DNA from: Bacillus sp. Y1
GTDB taxonomy: Bacteria > Bacillota > Bacilli > Bacillales > Cytobacillaceae
Assembly: GCF_003586445.1 (NCBI RefSeq)
Contig: NZ_CP030028.1
Location: 4,672,501 to 4,736,500, forward strand
Reading direction: 5' to 3'
DNA length: 64,000 nt
Part shown: positions 1 to 8,661 of the stretch, piece after piece
Position numbering within the stretch: position 1 is the stretch's first letter
Layout of the letters: each line of letters opens with the position of its first letter
Position numbers and translations under genes: made by a program
Notes under the pieces: generated by a model
The model's input: the letters and a program-made list of their open reading frames with translations, nothing else
The model's database searches: none
Told to the model about the DNA's origin: nothing

Positions 1-263
1 AATACCATCATATTGTAAATTCGCTTCAGACCATTACCCTCGTATTCAGGTGTTTGTATCCAAACATACCTTATGCCATCCAAAAACTCTTCTTGCCACT
101 TTTCCTTCATTACCGGCTGATTCGTACGAATATGGGAATAGGAAGCGGCGATTATAGTAACCTCATGCCCCAGTTTTACCCATTCTTTGGCCAAGTGATA
201 TGGGCGATATTCCATCCCATGAATATTTGAGCCTGCATAATGGTTAATCAATAGTATCTTCAT
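1..263 (-). CDS. Glycosyltransferase family 4, N-terminal fragment (runs off window)
   Basis: The minus-strand frame opens with ATG at 263 and is still open at base 1, so only about 87 residues are visible. They begin MKILLINHYAGSNIHGMEYR and continue with HLAKEWVKLGHEVTIIAASYS. This is the N-terminal Rossmann lobe typical of WbuB-like GT4 glycosyltransferases: a glycine-rich loop after the first beta strand, then 'LxxxGHEVTVI'. The enzyme would add a sugar to a lipid-linked repeat unit at the inner membrane face. It lies 15 bp downstream of the acetyltransferase and is probably the next gene of the same operon. Acceptor and donor cannot be told. Confidence 0.8.
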   Translation of the reverse strand, partial: MKILLINHYAGSNIHGMEYRPYHLAKEWVKLGHEVTIIAASYSHIRTNQPVMKEKWQEEFLDGIRYVWIQTPEYEGNGLKRIYNMMV

Positions 264-278
264 TTATTTCACTCACAG

Positions 279-992
279 TTATTGGTTTTTTAACAATTGT
301 TCAGCAGGGACATTTCGCAATGCTCGAGCAGGCACACCTGCCACAATTGTTTCTTTCTCAACATCTTTTGTAACAACACTTCCTGCAGCAATGGCACCGT
401 CCTCGCCGATTGTTTTACCAGGTAAGATTGTTGCATTTGCTCCAATTCTACCACCCTTTTTAATAGTTACACCTTTAAAATGATTAAACCGTTCTTTTGT
501 TCTAGCCATATAGTTATCATTTGTTGTCACTACATATGGTGCGATAAAAACATTATCCTCTATTGTTGAATACGCAGTAATGTAAGAGTTTGTTTCAAGT
601 TTGCAGTAACTTCCTACTGTACAATCATTCTCTACAGCCACTCCACGTCCAACAATCGTCTTAACACCAATTTCAACTCTCTCCCGAACAGTAGCTAAGT
701 CGGCTATGAATACATCGTCATGAATGGTTGCATTAGCATAGATAATGGAGGATGTCCCAACTGTCACTCCATTTCCAATAATGGTTGGAGGTAATAGTTT
801 TTTTATCTCTGGCAATATGGAGTTTTTTGCTCTAGCAGGCTGTTTACCAATTACAACATTATCTTGAATCATGACATTGTTTCCAATCTGTACTCCATCA
901 TAAATGATTACATTATGTCCAATGGATACATTCTCACCAAAACTTACATTTTCACCAATGAATACATTTTGTCCCTTTGTAATATTGTTCAT
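279..992 (-). CDS. Hexapeptide-repeat (left-handed beta-helix) acyltransferase
   Basis: About 237 residues. Much of the protein is six-residue repeats of the [LIV]-G-x4 type (for example IGENVSFGENVSIGHNVI), the signature of left-handed beta-helix acyltransferases. The C-terminal part 'GANATILPGKTIGEDGAIAAGSVVTKDV' is the usual acetyl-CoA-binding coil of sugar O- or N-acetyltransferases such as the WlbB/QdtC type. An upstream ATG at 1016 is open, but the ATG at 992 has a good AAAGGAAG site 8 bases before it, so I chose 992. It follows the UDP-GlcNAc dehydratase gene, so acetylation of an amino-deoxy sugar nucleotide is a reasonable inference, though no aminotransferase is visible in the window. 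Confidence 0.85.
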   Translation of the reverse strand: MNNITKGQNVFIGENVSFGENVSIGHNVIIYDGVQIGNNVMIQDNVVIGKQPARAKNSILPEIKKLLPPTIIGNGVTVGTSSIIYANATIHDDVFIADLATVRERVEIGVKTIVGRGVAVENDCTVGSYCKLETNSYITAYSTIEDNVFIAPYVVTTNDNYMARTKERFNHFKGVTIKKGGRIGANATILPGKTIGEDGAIAAGSVVTKDVEKETIVAGVPARALRNVPAEQLLKNQ

Positions 993-1051
993 TTTACTCG
1001 CTTCCTTTATGTACAAAATGAAACGTAAGGGATTGACCCCTACGTTCGATT

Positions 1052-2920
1052 TTAAATAGTTGTTGCAATCTTTTGCTTCTGCTGTTCCGGTTTCTTTTTA
1101 CGATTAGTATAAGTAAGAAGGAGCTCTCTCAATTGATCCTTATCATCGATCACTTTTTCAATCTCTTTAATGATATCATTTGCATTTTGTTCTGTCGCTT
1201 TGCCAATGTATATTTTTGTAAAGATTTGCTTTGGATGTACCTCTTCCTTATTCATAATTTCTTCGTATAATTTCTCTCCAGGTCTCATACCCGTGTATTC
1301 AATCTTGATTTCATCCTCAGTAAAACCAGAAAGTTTAATAAGGTTTTTCGCAAGATCAGTAATTTTCACCGGTTCACCCATATCAAGGACAAATACTTCT
1401 CCACCACGGGCAAGTGCACCAGCTTGGATAACTAGACGGGAAGCTTCTGGAATCGTCATAAAATACCGAGTCATGTCAGGATGTGTAATTGTTATCGGCC
1501 CCCCCTCTGCAATCTGCTTTTTAAATAGAGGGACGACACTTCCTCGGCTTCCTAAAACATTTCCAAATCTAACAGCCACAAAGCGTGTTTTGCTATGTTT
1601 TGCTAAATTTTGAATGACTATTTCAGCCACACGTTTTGTAGCACCCATTACACTTGTGGGATTAACAGCTTTATCGGTTGAAACAAGGACAAAAGTGTCG
1701 ACATTAGCGGCATCTGCAGCCTCTGCAACATTTCTAGTTCCATAAATGTTATTTTTAACCGCAGCTTCTGGATTTCTTTCCATAAGCGGTACATGTTTAT
1801 GCGCTGCAGCATGGAAAACAAATGATGGCTTATGCTTGAAAAACACCTCTAACATTTTGTCACGGTCCTGAATATCGGCAATCTCAGTAACAAATTGTAT
1901 AGTACCATCAGGATACTTTTTTCTAAGTTCCATCTCGATGGAGTATATGCTATTCTCTCCGTGTCCAAGCAATACCATTGTATTCGGATTGAAGTGGCAT
2001 AATTGGCGGCAAAGTTCAGAACCAATAGAGCCACCAGCCCCTGTTATTAATACCGTACGACCTTCGATTTTGTCAGCAATTCCTTCAATATCTAGCTCTA
2101 CTGGCTCTCTACCCAATAAATCTTCAATTGAAACATCTCTTATTTCGTTAATAGCTACCTTACCAGATGCAATATCTCCGATCATCGGGAGGATTTGCAC
2201 ATCGTTTACAACCTTTTTTGCTTCCACAACAATTTCATTTAATCGTTGCTTGCTAAGTGATGGGATTGCTATTACAACATGTTCTACATTAAAACGCTTC
2301 ACTACTTTTTGCATATCTTCAATGGTACCCGCTACAGGTAAGCCACCAACATTTAATTGTTGGACTTTGTGGTTATCATCTAAAAAAGCAACTGGGAGTA
2401 ATTCAGTAGTTGGATGATCCTTTAGCTGACGAAGAAGCATACGTCCTGTTGAACCTGCTCCAACAATCAAAGTTCGTTTTGTTTTTATTGGACGGATTTT
2501 TTTAGTCTTAATTTCAAAAGCTACGGTTTGTGTAAATCTCCAGAAAAATCTTACTCCACCTAACATTAAAATGTGAAGCATATAAGTAACTGATAGCCCT
2601 TGCAAATAAATGTTATCAAAAGCAAATTTTTGTACTATTGCCGTGATAATAATGGATGATGTAACGACGAAAAAAACACCAACTAATTCTTCCATGCTTG
2701 CATAGCGCCATACACGACTGTACAATCCAAAAACATATGCAAACAAGTGGTGCGTTAATAATAATGTAATTGAAGTTGTTGTGATCATCGTTTGTAGAAT
2801 GTCTAACTTTAGAATATATCCTGAATAAGGATTTAGAATAAAGTAGGACAAGTATATGGATAGTAAAACAACGAGCGAGTCTATACAGACAAGAGAAATC
2901 ATCCTTGCTCTGTATTGCAT
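1052..2920 (-). CDS. Membrane-bound UDP-GlcNAc 4,6-dehydratase (CapD/PglF/EpsC family)
   Basis: 622 residues, the normal length for the large membrane-anchored extended SDR family. About four N-terminal membrane segments come first. A CoA-binding-like Rossmann region follows (LIVGAGSTGRMLL), then the catalytic SDR domain (LITGAGGSIGSELCRQL). The active site carries the family's Met replacement of Tyr in 'SVMGATKR', and the C-terminus has 'MTRYFMTIPEASRLV' and 'GMRPGEKLYEE', hallmarks of CapD/PglF. It converts UDP-GlcNAc to a 4-keto-6-deoxy intermediate for QuiNAc, FucNAc or bacillosamine-type sugars. Stop to next gene is about 60 bp. Family assignment is firm; the final sugar is unknown. Confidence 0.93.
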   Translation of the reverse strand: MQYRARMISLVCIDSLVVLLSIYLSYFILNPYSGYILKLDILQTMITTTSITLLLTHHLFAYVFGLYSRVWRYASMEELVGVFFVVTSSIIITAIVQKFAFDNIYLQGLSVTYMLHILMLGGVRFFWRFTQTVAFEIKTKKIRPIKTKRTLIVGAGSTGRMLLRQLKDHPTTELLPVAFLDDNHKVQQLNVGGLPVAGTIEDMQKVVKRFNVEHVVIAIPSLSKQRLNEIVVEAKKVVNDVQILPMIGDIASGKVAINEIRDVSIEDLLGREPVELDIEGIADKIEGRTVLITGAGGSIGSELCRQLCHFNPNTMVLLGHGENSIYSIEMELRKKYPDGTIQFVTEIADIQDRDKMLEVFFKHKPSFVFHAAAHKHVPLMERNPEAAVKNNIYGTRNVAEAADAANVDTFVLVSTDKAVNPTSVMGATKRVAEIVIQNLAKHSKTRFVAVRFGNVLGSRGSVVPLFKKQIAEGGPITITHPDMTRYFMTIPEASRLVIQAGALARGGEVFVLDMGEPVKITDLAKNLIKLSGFTEDEIKIEYTGMRPGEKLYEEIMNKEEVHPKQIFTKIYIGKATEQNANDIIKEIEKVIDDKDQLRELLLTYTNRKKKPEQQKQKIATTI

Positions 2921-3120
2921 AAAAACCCTCCTAGCTTGGGTATATACCTAAGTTTTCTCTTTTAATACAGATGCTATTATAGCACAATTTAAAATTTTGT
3001 AACTAAGATGTTGAACCTTGTAACTTGTTTTAAATATTTCTGTCATTTTTTATATAATTTACTTAAATCAATCTTCTTATTATAGATATTTTATCCATAA
3101 TATAATAATAGACCAGGGTT

Positions 3121-3537
3121 TTACTTCCCTGATCTTATCATTTTTTTATTTTTAGTTGTATTCTTACTAATTACCATCCCGATTCCCTTAATCAATAGAT
3201 AAGCAAAGAAAAACAGTAAAAATCCCCATATACTTATGACAGCATCATCAAAATCCATTTGTCCTCTGCCTGTCACCTTTTGCTGAATTTCTACTGCAAA
3301 AACAATAACAAGCATTACCGTAAAAGTATAAAAAAATGATATCGCAGTTAAACTATACTTTGCCAACACTTTAAATACAAAATGAACAAAAGCAAAGATT
3401 GATATACCCATAATTCCAAATATCCAAAGATGCAGATCCTTATCTGTTAGCCCCAAACCAAGCTCATTAGTTAACCGCATAATTAAATCATGTATCCCAT
3501 TAACTATATCTACTATAAGAATAATTAGCTCTTTCAA
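3121..3537 (-). CDS. Hypothetical multi-pass membrane protein
   Basis: 138 residues starting at TTG with AAGGGGATAAAC in front. I see three or four hydrophobic segments (near residues 40-60, 65-82 and 100-122), an acidic loop 'GRGQMDFDDAVISIWG' and a basic C-terminus ending KNTTKNKKMIRSGK, which suggests a cytoplasmic tail. I do not recognise a family. It is transcribed toward the dehydratase with a gap of about 200 bp and away from the LCP gene on the other strand. A role in envelope or polysaccharide export is only guilt by association. Confidence 0.6.
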   Translation of the reverse strand: MKELIILIVDIVNGIHDLIMRLTNELGLGLTDKDLHLWIFGIMGISIFAFVHFVFKVLAKYSLTAISFFYTFTVMLVIVFAVEIQQKVTGRGQMDFDDAVISIWGFLLFFFAYLLIKGIGMVISKNTTKNKKMIRSGK

Positions 3538-3686
3538 AGTTTATCCCCTTCTTTTCATATTTTCATAAGATTATTGTAACTTTTGTGAAGTTACAACGTC
3601 CAATTATTAGAAAATGTAAAAACTAGTCTAATTTTATCATATTTTGTGGTATTCTATTAGTGCTGACTATTCTAGGAGGAAAATAA

Positions 3687-4625
3687 ATGAGCTCACGTTT
3701 AAATAAAAAAAATAAGAAAAAGAAAAAGACATGGGTTAAAGTATTAATTAGTGCTTTCCTACTATTATTTATCGTAGTAGGTGCATATGCGTTTACTGTA
3801 TATAATTCCTTAACAAATGCTGTAGAAACCATGCATGCACCAATAGATAGAGAAAAATCCGATAAACGTCAGGAAGATGTGGCACTTGAGAAAGCACAGC
3901 CATTCTCCGTTTTATTATTAGGGGTTGATGAACGCGAAGGTGATAGCGGTCGTTCAGATTCAATCATTGTTCTAACGGTTAATCCTAACACCAATTCCGT
4001 TAAGATGCTTAGTATCCCTCGTGATACTCGAACTGAAATTGTTGGAAAAGGTACACAAGATAAAATTAATCATGCCTTTGCTTTTGGTGGCGTAGAGATG
4101 TCAATTAATACTGTTGAAAACTTCTTGGACATTCCTATTGATTACTATGTGCAGATTAATATGGAAGGTTTTAAAGATATTGTTGATGCAGTCGGCGGAG
4201 TAACCGTCGAAAACGATTTAGACTTTTCATATGAAGGCTATCACTTCCCAAAAGGAGAGATTACCCTCAGTGGAGAAGAAGCTTTAAACTTTTCTCGAAT
4301 GAGATACGAGGATCCTAGGGGAGATTTTGGTAGACAGTTAAGACAAAGACAAGTGATCAAGGCAATCATTGATGAAGGTGCTAGTCTTAGCAGTTTAAAG
4401 AACTTCGGAAATATCTTTGAAGCTCTTGGTACAAACGTAAAAACAGACCTTTCGTTTGATGAAATGGTTACAATACAGAGTAAATACCGCTCCGCAAGCA
4501 AGGATATTGAACAGTTAACTATAACTGGTCAAGGTGGTAAGATTGATGGAGTTTATTATATAACTGTTCCTGCAGATGAAAAAGAAAGATTACAATCTAC
4601 TTTAAAAGGACATCTTGAATTATAA
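3687..4625 (+). CDS. LytR-CpsA-Psr (LCP) family polyprenyl glycosyl-phosphotransferase
   Basis: 312 residues. A short, very lysine-rich cytoplasmic N-terminus is followed by one membrane anchor (VLISAFLLLFIVVGAYAF) and an extracytoplasmic LCP domain. Conserved LCP motifs are present: 'VLLLGVDEREGDSGRSDSI', 'SIPRDTR', 'DKINHAFAFGG', and the 'NFSRMRYEDPRGDFGRQLRQR' helix. LCP enzymes transfer undecaprenyl-pyrophosphate-linked polymers (teichoic acid, capsule) onto peptidoglycan. Its position inside a polysaccharide cluster, on the opposite strand, fits attachment of that polymer to the wall. AGGAGG lies 6-7 bases before ATG, and a strong terminator follows the stop. Confidence 0.93.
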   Translation: MSSRLNKKNKKKKKTWVKVLISAFLLLFIVVGAYAFTVYNSLTNAVETMHAPIDREKSDKRQEDVALEKAQPFSVLLLGVDEREGDSGRSDSIIVLTVNPNTNSVKMLSIPRDTRTEIVGKGTQDKINHAFAFGGVEMSINTVENFLDIPIDYYVQINMEGFKDIVDAVGGVTVENDLDFSYEGYHFPKGEITLSGEEALNFSRMRYEDPRGDFGRQLRQRQVIKAIIDEGASLSSLKNFGNIFEALGTNVKTDLSFDEMVTIQSKYRSASKDIEQLTITGQGGKIDGVYYITVPADEKERLQSTLKGHLEL

Positions 4626-4626
4626 T

Positions 4627-4664
4627 AAAAAAACTCATTGGACGTTGGTTCAATGAGTTTTTTT
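4627..4664. terminator. Bidirectional intrinsic terminator
   Basis: A perfect stem with arms AAACTCATTG and CAATGAGTTT and a 10-base loop is flanked by A and T runs. It lies between the convergent LCP gene and the MurJ-like gene, so it can serve both strands. Confidence 0.85.
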
Positions 4665-4680
4665 ATTTTTAATTCTTATA

Positions 4681-6234
4681 TTACTTACTCCTGGATTCTC
4701 TTTCTCCTTTTAAAACATATTTATTCCAAACCTCATATAAAAGTCTATTTTTAAATAATAAACCACTGATTACATAAATAATTAAACCAGATAAACAAGG
4801 TATTAATAAGCTAAGAACTTTATGAATAAACGATTCAGACTCTAGCGAGAAATATGGTATCTCCTCAAATAAAGCAAAGGCACCCCAAATACTCATTGTC
4901 ATTACTATTAGAACAGGTAAACCTTTAACTAAATCTATTAGATTGACCCCCATCGTAAACCTGTTTAATGGAACAAAGAGAAGCAACATGATAATTATGA
5001 AGGATATGGAATTTGCTATTGCAATCCCACCGATCCCTAATGGTTTAACCAGTAAGAAACTTAACAAAATATTACTAAATACCCCGATTATCCCTACGGT
5101 AGAGGCGTACCAGGTCTTCTTATGAGCATAATAGATTCTATATAAAAGATAACTTATACTATTTGGAAGAATCCCAATTGAATAAAAGAATAAAGCTTCC
5201 TTTGTCTTTAAATAAGCTGAGTAATCAAAGTTTCCATATCTAAAAAGCAGATTAATAATTTCACCAGAAAAGAATAAGAATATAAGTGAAATAGGCATCA
5301 TTACTAGTAATAAAACATTAAAATTCTTTATTAGAATTTGATTAAATTCATTTCTATCATTTGCGATGACCGTATTGGTAACTCTTGTATAAGTCACAAC
5401 TGACAGGGAAGCTGCAAATGTAATAATTGGCAGCAAACTAATTTTAGATGCAAAATTAAGTGCAGTGACACTACCTTCCTCTAAAAAGCTAGCTAAGTAA
5501 CGATCGGTAAATAAATACGATTGGCTTATAAAGGTTGAAATAGCTACTGGAATTGATAATATAAACATCTCTTTCAAAGCTGGATGTCGCCAGTTTATAG
5601 TTATTTTAAAAGGTCTATCTATCCGTTTCCAAAAGTATAGTTGGGTTGCTAACCCCGCAAAAAACCCTAATAAGGTTGCAATCGTAATACCATAAATACT
5701 AAAGAAATATCCAAATGTTAAAATCCCTACAACTACTATAAGATTGTTAATTACACCAGAAAATGCAGATACACCAAATACTGAGTGAGACTCTAGAACA
5801 CCATTTAATACATGCATTAAAGATCCAAATAATATAATAGGTAATAATATTATTAATAAATCAAAAGCGAGCAACTGGTCTTTATGTGACATACCCGTAC
5901 CTAGTAGTGAAATTATCTTTGTACTAAAAATGAATAGAATCGTTACAATAGGGATGGTTATTGTTAATATAATTGTAAAAATCCCACTAATAATGTTAAC
6001 TGCATCTTTCTGATTCTCTCTATATTTACTATAAATAGGAACAATAATAGTCATAAGCACATTACCTACCACCGCGAGTACAACAGTTGGAATAGTAAGT
6101 GCTACATAGAAAGCATCTGTGTTACCCTGTGCGCCAAATAAATACGCAATCAGCACCTCTCTAACAAATCCAAGGAGATTACTGAAAATAGCTAACACTG
6201 TTATAAGTAATACTGAGTTCTTAAATATTTTCAT
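4681..6234 (-). CDS. MurJ/MviN-type (MVF) lipid-linked oligosaccharide flippase
   Basis: 517 residues with about 13-14 hydrophobic segments. The opening 'LLGFVREVLIAYLFGAQGNTDAFYVALTIP' is the conserved N-terminus of the MurJ/MviN branch of the MOP superfamily (VRExxxAxxFG, DAF). It is expected to flip undecaprenyl-linked units across the membrane. Since it lies between polysaccharide GT genes and no other Wzx is seen in this first cluster, it may be the repeat-unit flippase rather than the essential lipid II flippase. A terminator separates it from the upstream GT gene. Confidence 0.85.
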   Translation of the reverse strand: MKIFKNSVLLITVLAIFSNLLGFVREVLIAYLFGAQGNTDAFYVALTIPTVVLAVVGNVLMTIIVPIYSKYRENQKDAVNIISGIFTIILTITIPIVTILFIFSTKIISLLGTGMSHKDQLLAFDLLIILLPIILFGSLMHVLNGVLESHSVFGVSAFSGVINNLIVVVGILTFGYFFSIYGITIATLLGFFAGLATQLYFWKRIDRPFKITINWRHPALKEMFILSIPVAISTFISQSYLFTDRYLASFLEEGSVTALNFASKISLLPIITFAASLSVVTYTRVTNTVIANDRNEFNQILIKNFNVLLLVMMPISLIFLFFSGEIINLLFRYGNFDYSAYLKTKEALFFYSIGILPNSISYLLYRIYYAHKKTWYASTVGIIGVFSNILLSFLLVKPLGIGGIAIANSISFIIIMLLLFVPLNRFTMGVNLIDLVKGLPVLIVMTMSIWGAFALFEEIPYFSLESESFIHKVLSLLIPCLSGLIIYVISGLLFKNRLLYEVWNKYVLKGERESRSK

Positions 6235-6277
6235 ATTAAAACCACCGTTTTAAATTATAGAAGTCAATAGAAACTAT

Positions 6278-6311
6278 AAATAAGAGGTGTCAATATGATC
6301 ACCTCTTATTT
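6278..6311 (-). terminator. Intrinsic terminator between GT4 and MurJ-like genes
   Basis: Perfect 12-bp arms (AAATAAGAGGTG / CACCTCTTATTT) with a short loop and a T-rich flank on both strands. It lies downstream of the GT4 stop, so the MurJ-like gene may be read through only partly or have its own promoter. Confidence 0.75.
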
Positions 6312-6339
6312 TTTAAATAAATAAATTCGGCTGAAAAGA

Positions 6340-7473
6340 TCACCTTTTAGAGACCATTTCAAAAAGCTCCTTATATTTTTGCCCTATTACTTCAAATGAA
6401 TAACTTTCAACAAGTTTTTCTGGCATATCGCTTATATCAGGAGGACTCAAAAGTACTTTTTGTATGGTTTGAGCTAATTCATGATAATCAGTAGGATTAT
6501 TGTAATAGACCGCACTATTTTGTGTGACCTCAGGTAATGAGGCACATTTTGTAGTAATGGTAGGGACGTTTCTATACATCGCTTCTACTGGTGGCATACC
6601 GAAGCCCTCAAAAAGTGAAGTAGAAACAAATACACTTGCATTATTGTAAAGTTGGGATAACGTTTCATCATTAACAAAACCTGGTACTATAGTTTCATCA
6701 AAAATATTGCATTCTTTTAACAACTCAACCATTTTACCTGTAGATTTATCTTTAATACCAACTAATACTAGTTTTTGATTCGTTTGGTGTTTCGATTTCA
6801 ACTCAGCAAATGCTTTAATCAGTGTTTCCATGTTTTTATGAGGAACATGCGATGCAACTGAAAGAATATAATTTCCCTTTTGAAGACCCCACTTACTAAT
6901 AAGCTCCTGCCCATTGACATTTTTAGAAAACTTATCAAAATCAATAGGATTATGAATAACGGATAGTTTTTCACTCGGAACATTACTAAAGTAATTTAAG
7001 ATATCATCTTTTACATACTGAGAAATACAAACTATATGATCACTCTTATATATACTAGCTGGATAAAATACATTAAAGATTAGTTTTTTAGACAAAGAAA
7101 AGTACTCTGGATAATGCTTGTACTGAATATCGTGTACATTAGATACCGTTTTAACTTTTTTAAGTTTTGTAAAGCTTCTCATATAACTAGGAAAAAACAT
7201 TACATCTATCTTTTCCTTTTCAATTAGCTTAGGTAGGTTTGAAGAAGTGTAAATCATTCTTTTGAACCTACTATCATTGTCTAAATCACATAAGACTTTT
7301 CTAAAGTTTTTATTCTCAAAGGTGAATGAAGCATCATTATTTCGAGAAGTAAAAATGATATACTCATTCTCCTGGTCAACTATTTCTAAAGCTTTTAATA
7401 AATTTCTCAAATAACTTTCAGTTCCACCTACTTTACCCGGACGGATAAATAGAGAATCAATTCCAATCCTCAC
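6340..7473 (-). CDS. Glycosyltransferase family 4
   Basis: 377 residues, typical GT4 length. The N-terminus 'GKVGGTESYLRNLLKAL' is the donor/acceptor glycine loop. The C-terminal lobe has 'ILSVASHVPHKNMETLIKAF', and the EX7E nucleotide-sugar motif appears in 'SLFEGFGMPPVEAMYRN'. This resembles the WbaZ/mannosyltransferase-like group often found with GDP-mannose genes. GTG start at 7473 with GGAG ahead, overlapping the intergenic end of the polymerase gene by a 4-base gap, so the two are translationally coupled. The linkage formed is unknown. Confidence 0.9.
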   Translation of the reverse strand: MRIGIDSLFIRPGKVGGTESYLRNLLKALEIVDQENEYIIFTSRNNDASFTFENKNFRKVLCDLDNDSRFKRMIYTSSNLPKLIEKEKIDVMFFPSYMRSFTKLKKVKTVSNVHDIQYKHYPEYFSLSKKLIFNVFYPASIYKSDHIVCISQYVKDDILNYFSNVPSEKLSVIHNPIDFDKFSKNVNGQELISKWGLQKGNYILSVASHVPHKNMETLIKAFAELKSKHQTNQKLVLVGIKDKSTGKMVELLKECNIFDETIVPGFVNDETLSQLYNNASVFVSTSLFEGFGMPPVEAMYRNVPTITTKCASLPEVTQNSAVYYNNPTDYHELAQTIQKVLLSPPDISDMPEKLVESYSFEVIGQKYKELFEMVSKR

Positions 7474-7477
7474 TTAC

Positions 7478-8641
7478 TCAACTCCATTCTTTATTATCAA
7501 AGTTTATTTCTAAACCATATAAAATATTGAACCATAGGTACACACTAATAATACTTCCAAAGGTTAAAAAACTACTATCAAAAAAACCATATGCAACAAT
7601 ACCAAGAAAACTTGAGAGTGAATACTTAATAAAGTTGCCCTTCGCTTTTGCTAAATATATAAAAATAAGATTTAGAACGATAAAAAATAGGACAAACAAT
7701 AAAAATCCCGATTCATAAATAAATTCTAAGTAATAGTTATCAACGTGCATTCTAGATAGTATGTCTGCATTTTCATTTACCCAAAAACCATTTCCGAAAA
7801 GGAAATTACCACCTTGAAACAAGGTATCCTTTATAAAATTGACCCAAATTGAAAGCCTAAGACTAGACAGAGTATTAATAAATTCAAAAAATAAAATTGA
7901 AACTAATAAGATAACACTGGTTAAACTTAACATAAAAGTATAAATAAATTTTATATTAATTTGTTTTTTATATTTGAAAATTAGCAGTAGACCAATATAT
8001 ATTAGGACTACCAGAATTGCGTTCCTCGAATAATTTAATAATAAGAATATCAACATAGAAATTTGAAGAAAGATATCTAGAGGTTTTCTATATTCTTTGT
8101 TAAATAAGATAGGCGCAGATGCCATTAGGGATACGGCAATAATACTACCTAAGTAACCTGGATGGTCAAACCCAAAAATGAATCTCCATCTGGCCCAAAC
8201 TTCAAATAATTCCACACCATTTAATAATGAAAATATAAACGTTAATAAAAGTAGGATACTTGTAGTTCTAAATACTACTCTTTGAATAAAAATGAAGTTT
8301 CCCTTATCTGCAATCATAAGTACAGCATATATAAAGAATATAATACTTACGTCCTGGATTACATAGATAAGCATTTTAGGTTCTGCTAATCTAAAAAGAT
8401 TAATCACTGTCTTAAGCAAAAATAAACTGGTAAGAAAATGTATCTCTTTTGGGATAGCAATAAGATTATTTTTTAGATTTTTAAAATTAATTGCTAATAT
8501 GATAATGCTTACCAACAAGATTAAGACATGTTTACCATAATAAAATAAAGCAATGGCACTTGTTACATAATACATATCAAATATAACGTTTAGTATATAA
8601 AATACAACAACAGCTGTTAACAGCAGCTTTCCTTTATTCAT
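7478..8641 (-). CDS. O-antigen ligase/polymerase-like membrane protein (Wzy candidate)
   Basis: 387 residues with about 10-12 hydrophobic segments and a large extracytoplasmic loop containing 'FGNGFWVNENADILSRMHVDNYYLEFIYESG'. The 'H(V)DNxYLexxxExG' stretch is characteristic of the Wzy/WaaL (Wzy_C) family. It would polymerise lipid-linked repeat units on the outer face of the membrane. Good AAAGGAG site before ATG. The family is poorly conserved in sequence, so the call rests on topology, the loop motif and the setting between two GT4 genes. Confidence 0.82.
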   Translation of the reverse strand: MNKGKLLLTAVVVFYILNVIFDMYYVTSAIALFYYGKHVLILLVSIIILAINFKNLKNNLIAIPKEIHFLTSLFLLKTVINLFRLAEPKMLIYVIQDVSIIFFIYAVLMIADKGNFIFIQRVVFRTTSILLLLTFIFSLLNGVELFEVWARWRFIFGFDHPGYLGSIIAVSLMASAPILFNKEYRKPLDIFLQISMLIFLLLNYSRNAILVVLIYIGLLLIFKYKKQINIKFIYTFMLSLTSVILLVSILFFEFINTLSSLRLSIWVNFIKDTLFQGGNFLFGNGFWVNENADILSRMHVDNYYLEFIYESGFLLFVLFFIVLNLIFIYLAKAKGNFIKYSLSSFLGIVAYGFFDSSFLTFGSIISVYLWFNILYGLEINFDNKEWS

Positions 8642-8661
8642 TTGTTTTCTCCTTTAACAAG

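Noticed and set aside
1170..1613. 147-codon plus-strand frame inside the dehydratase gene
   Set aside because: Shadow of a well-conserved gene on the other strand; no ribosome site.
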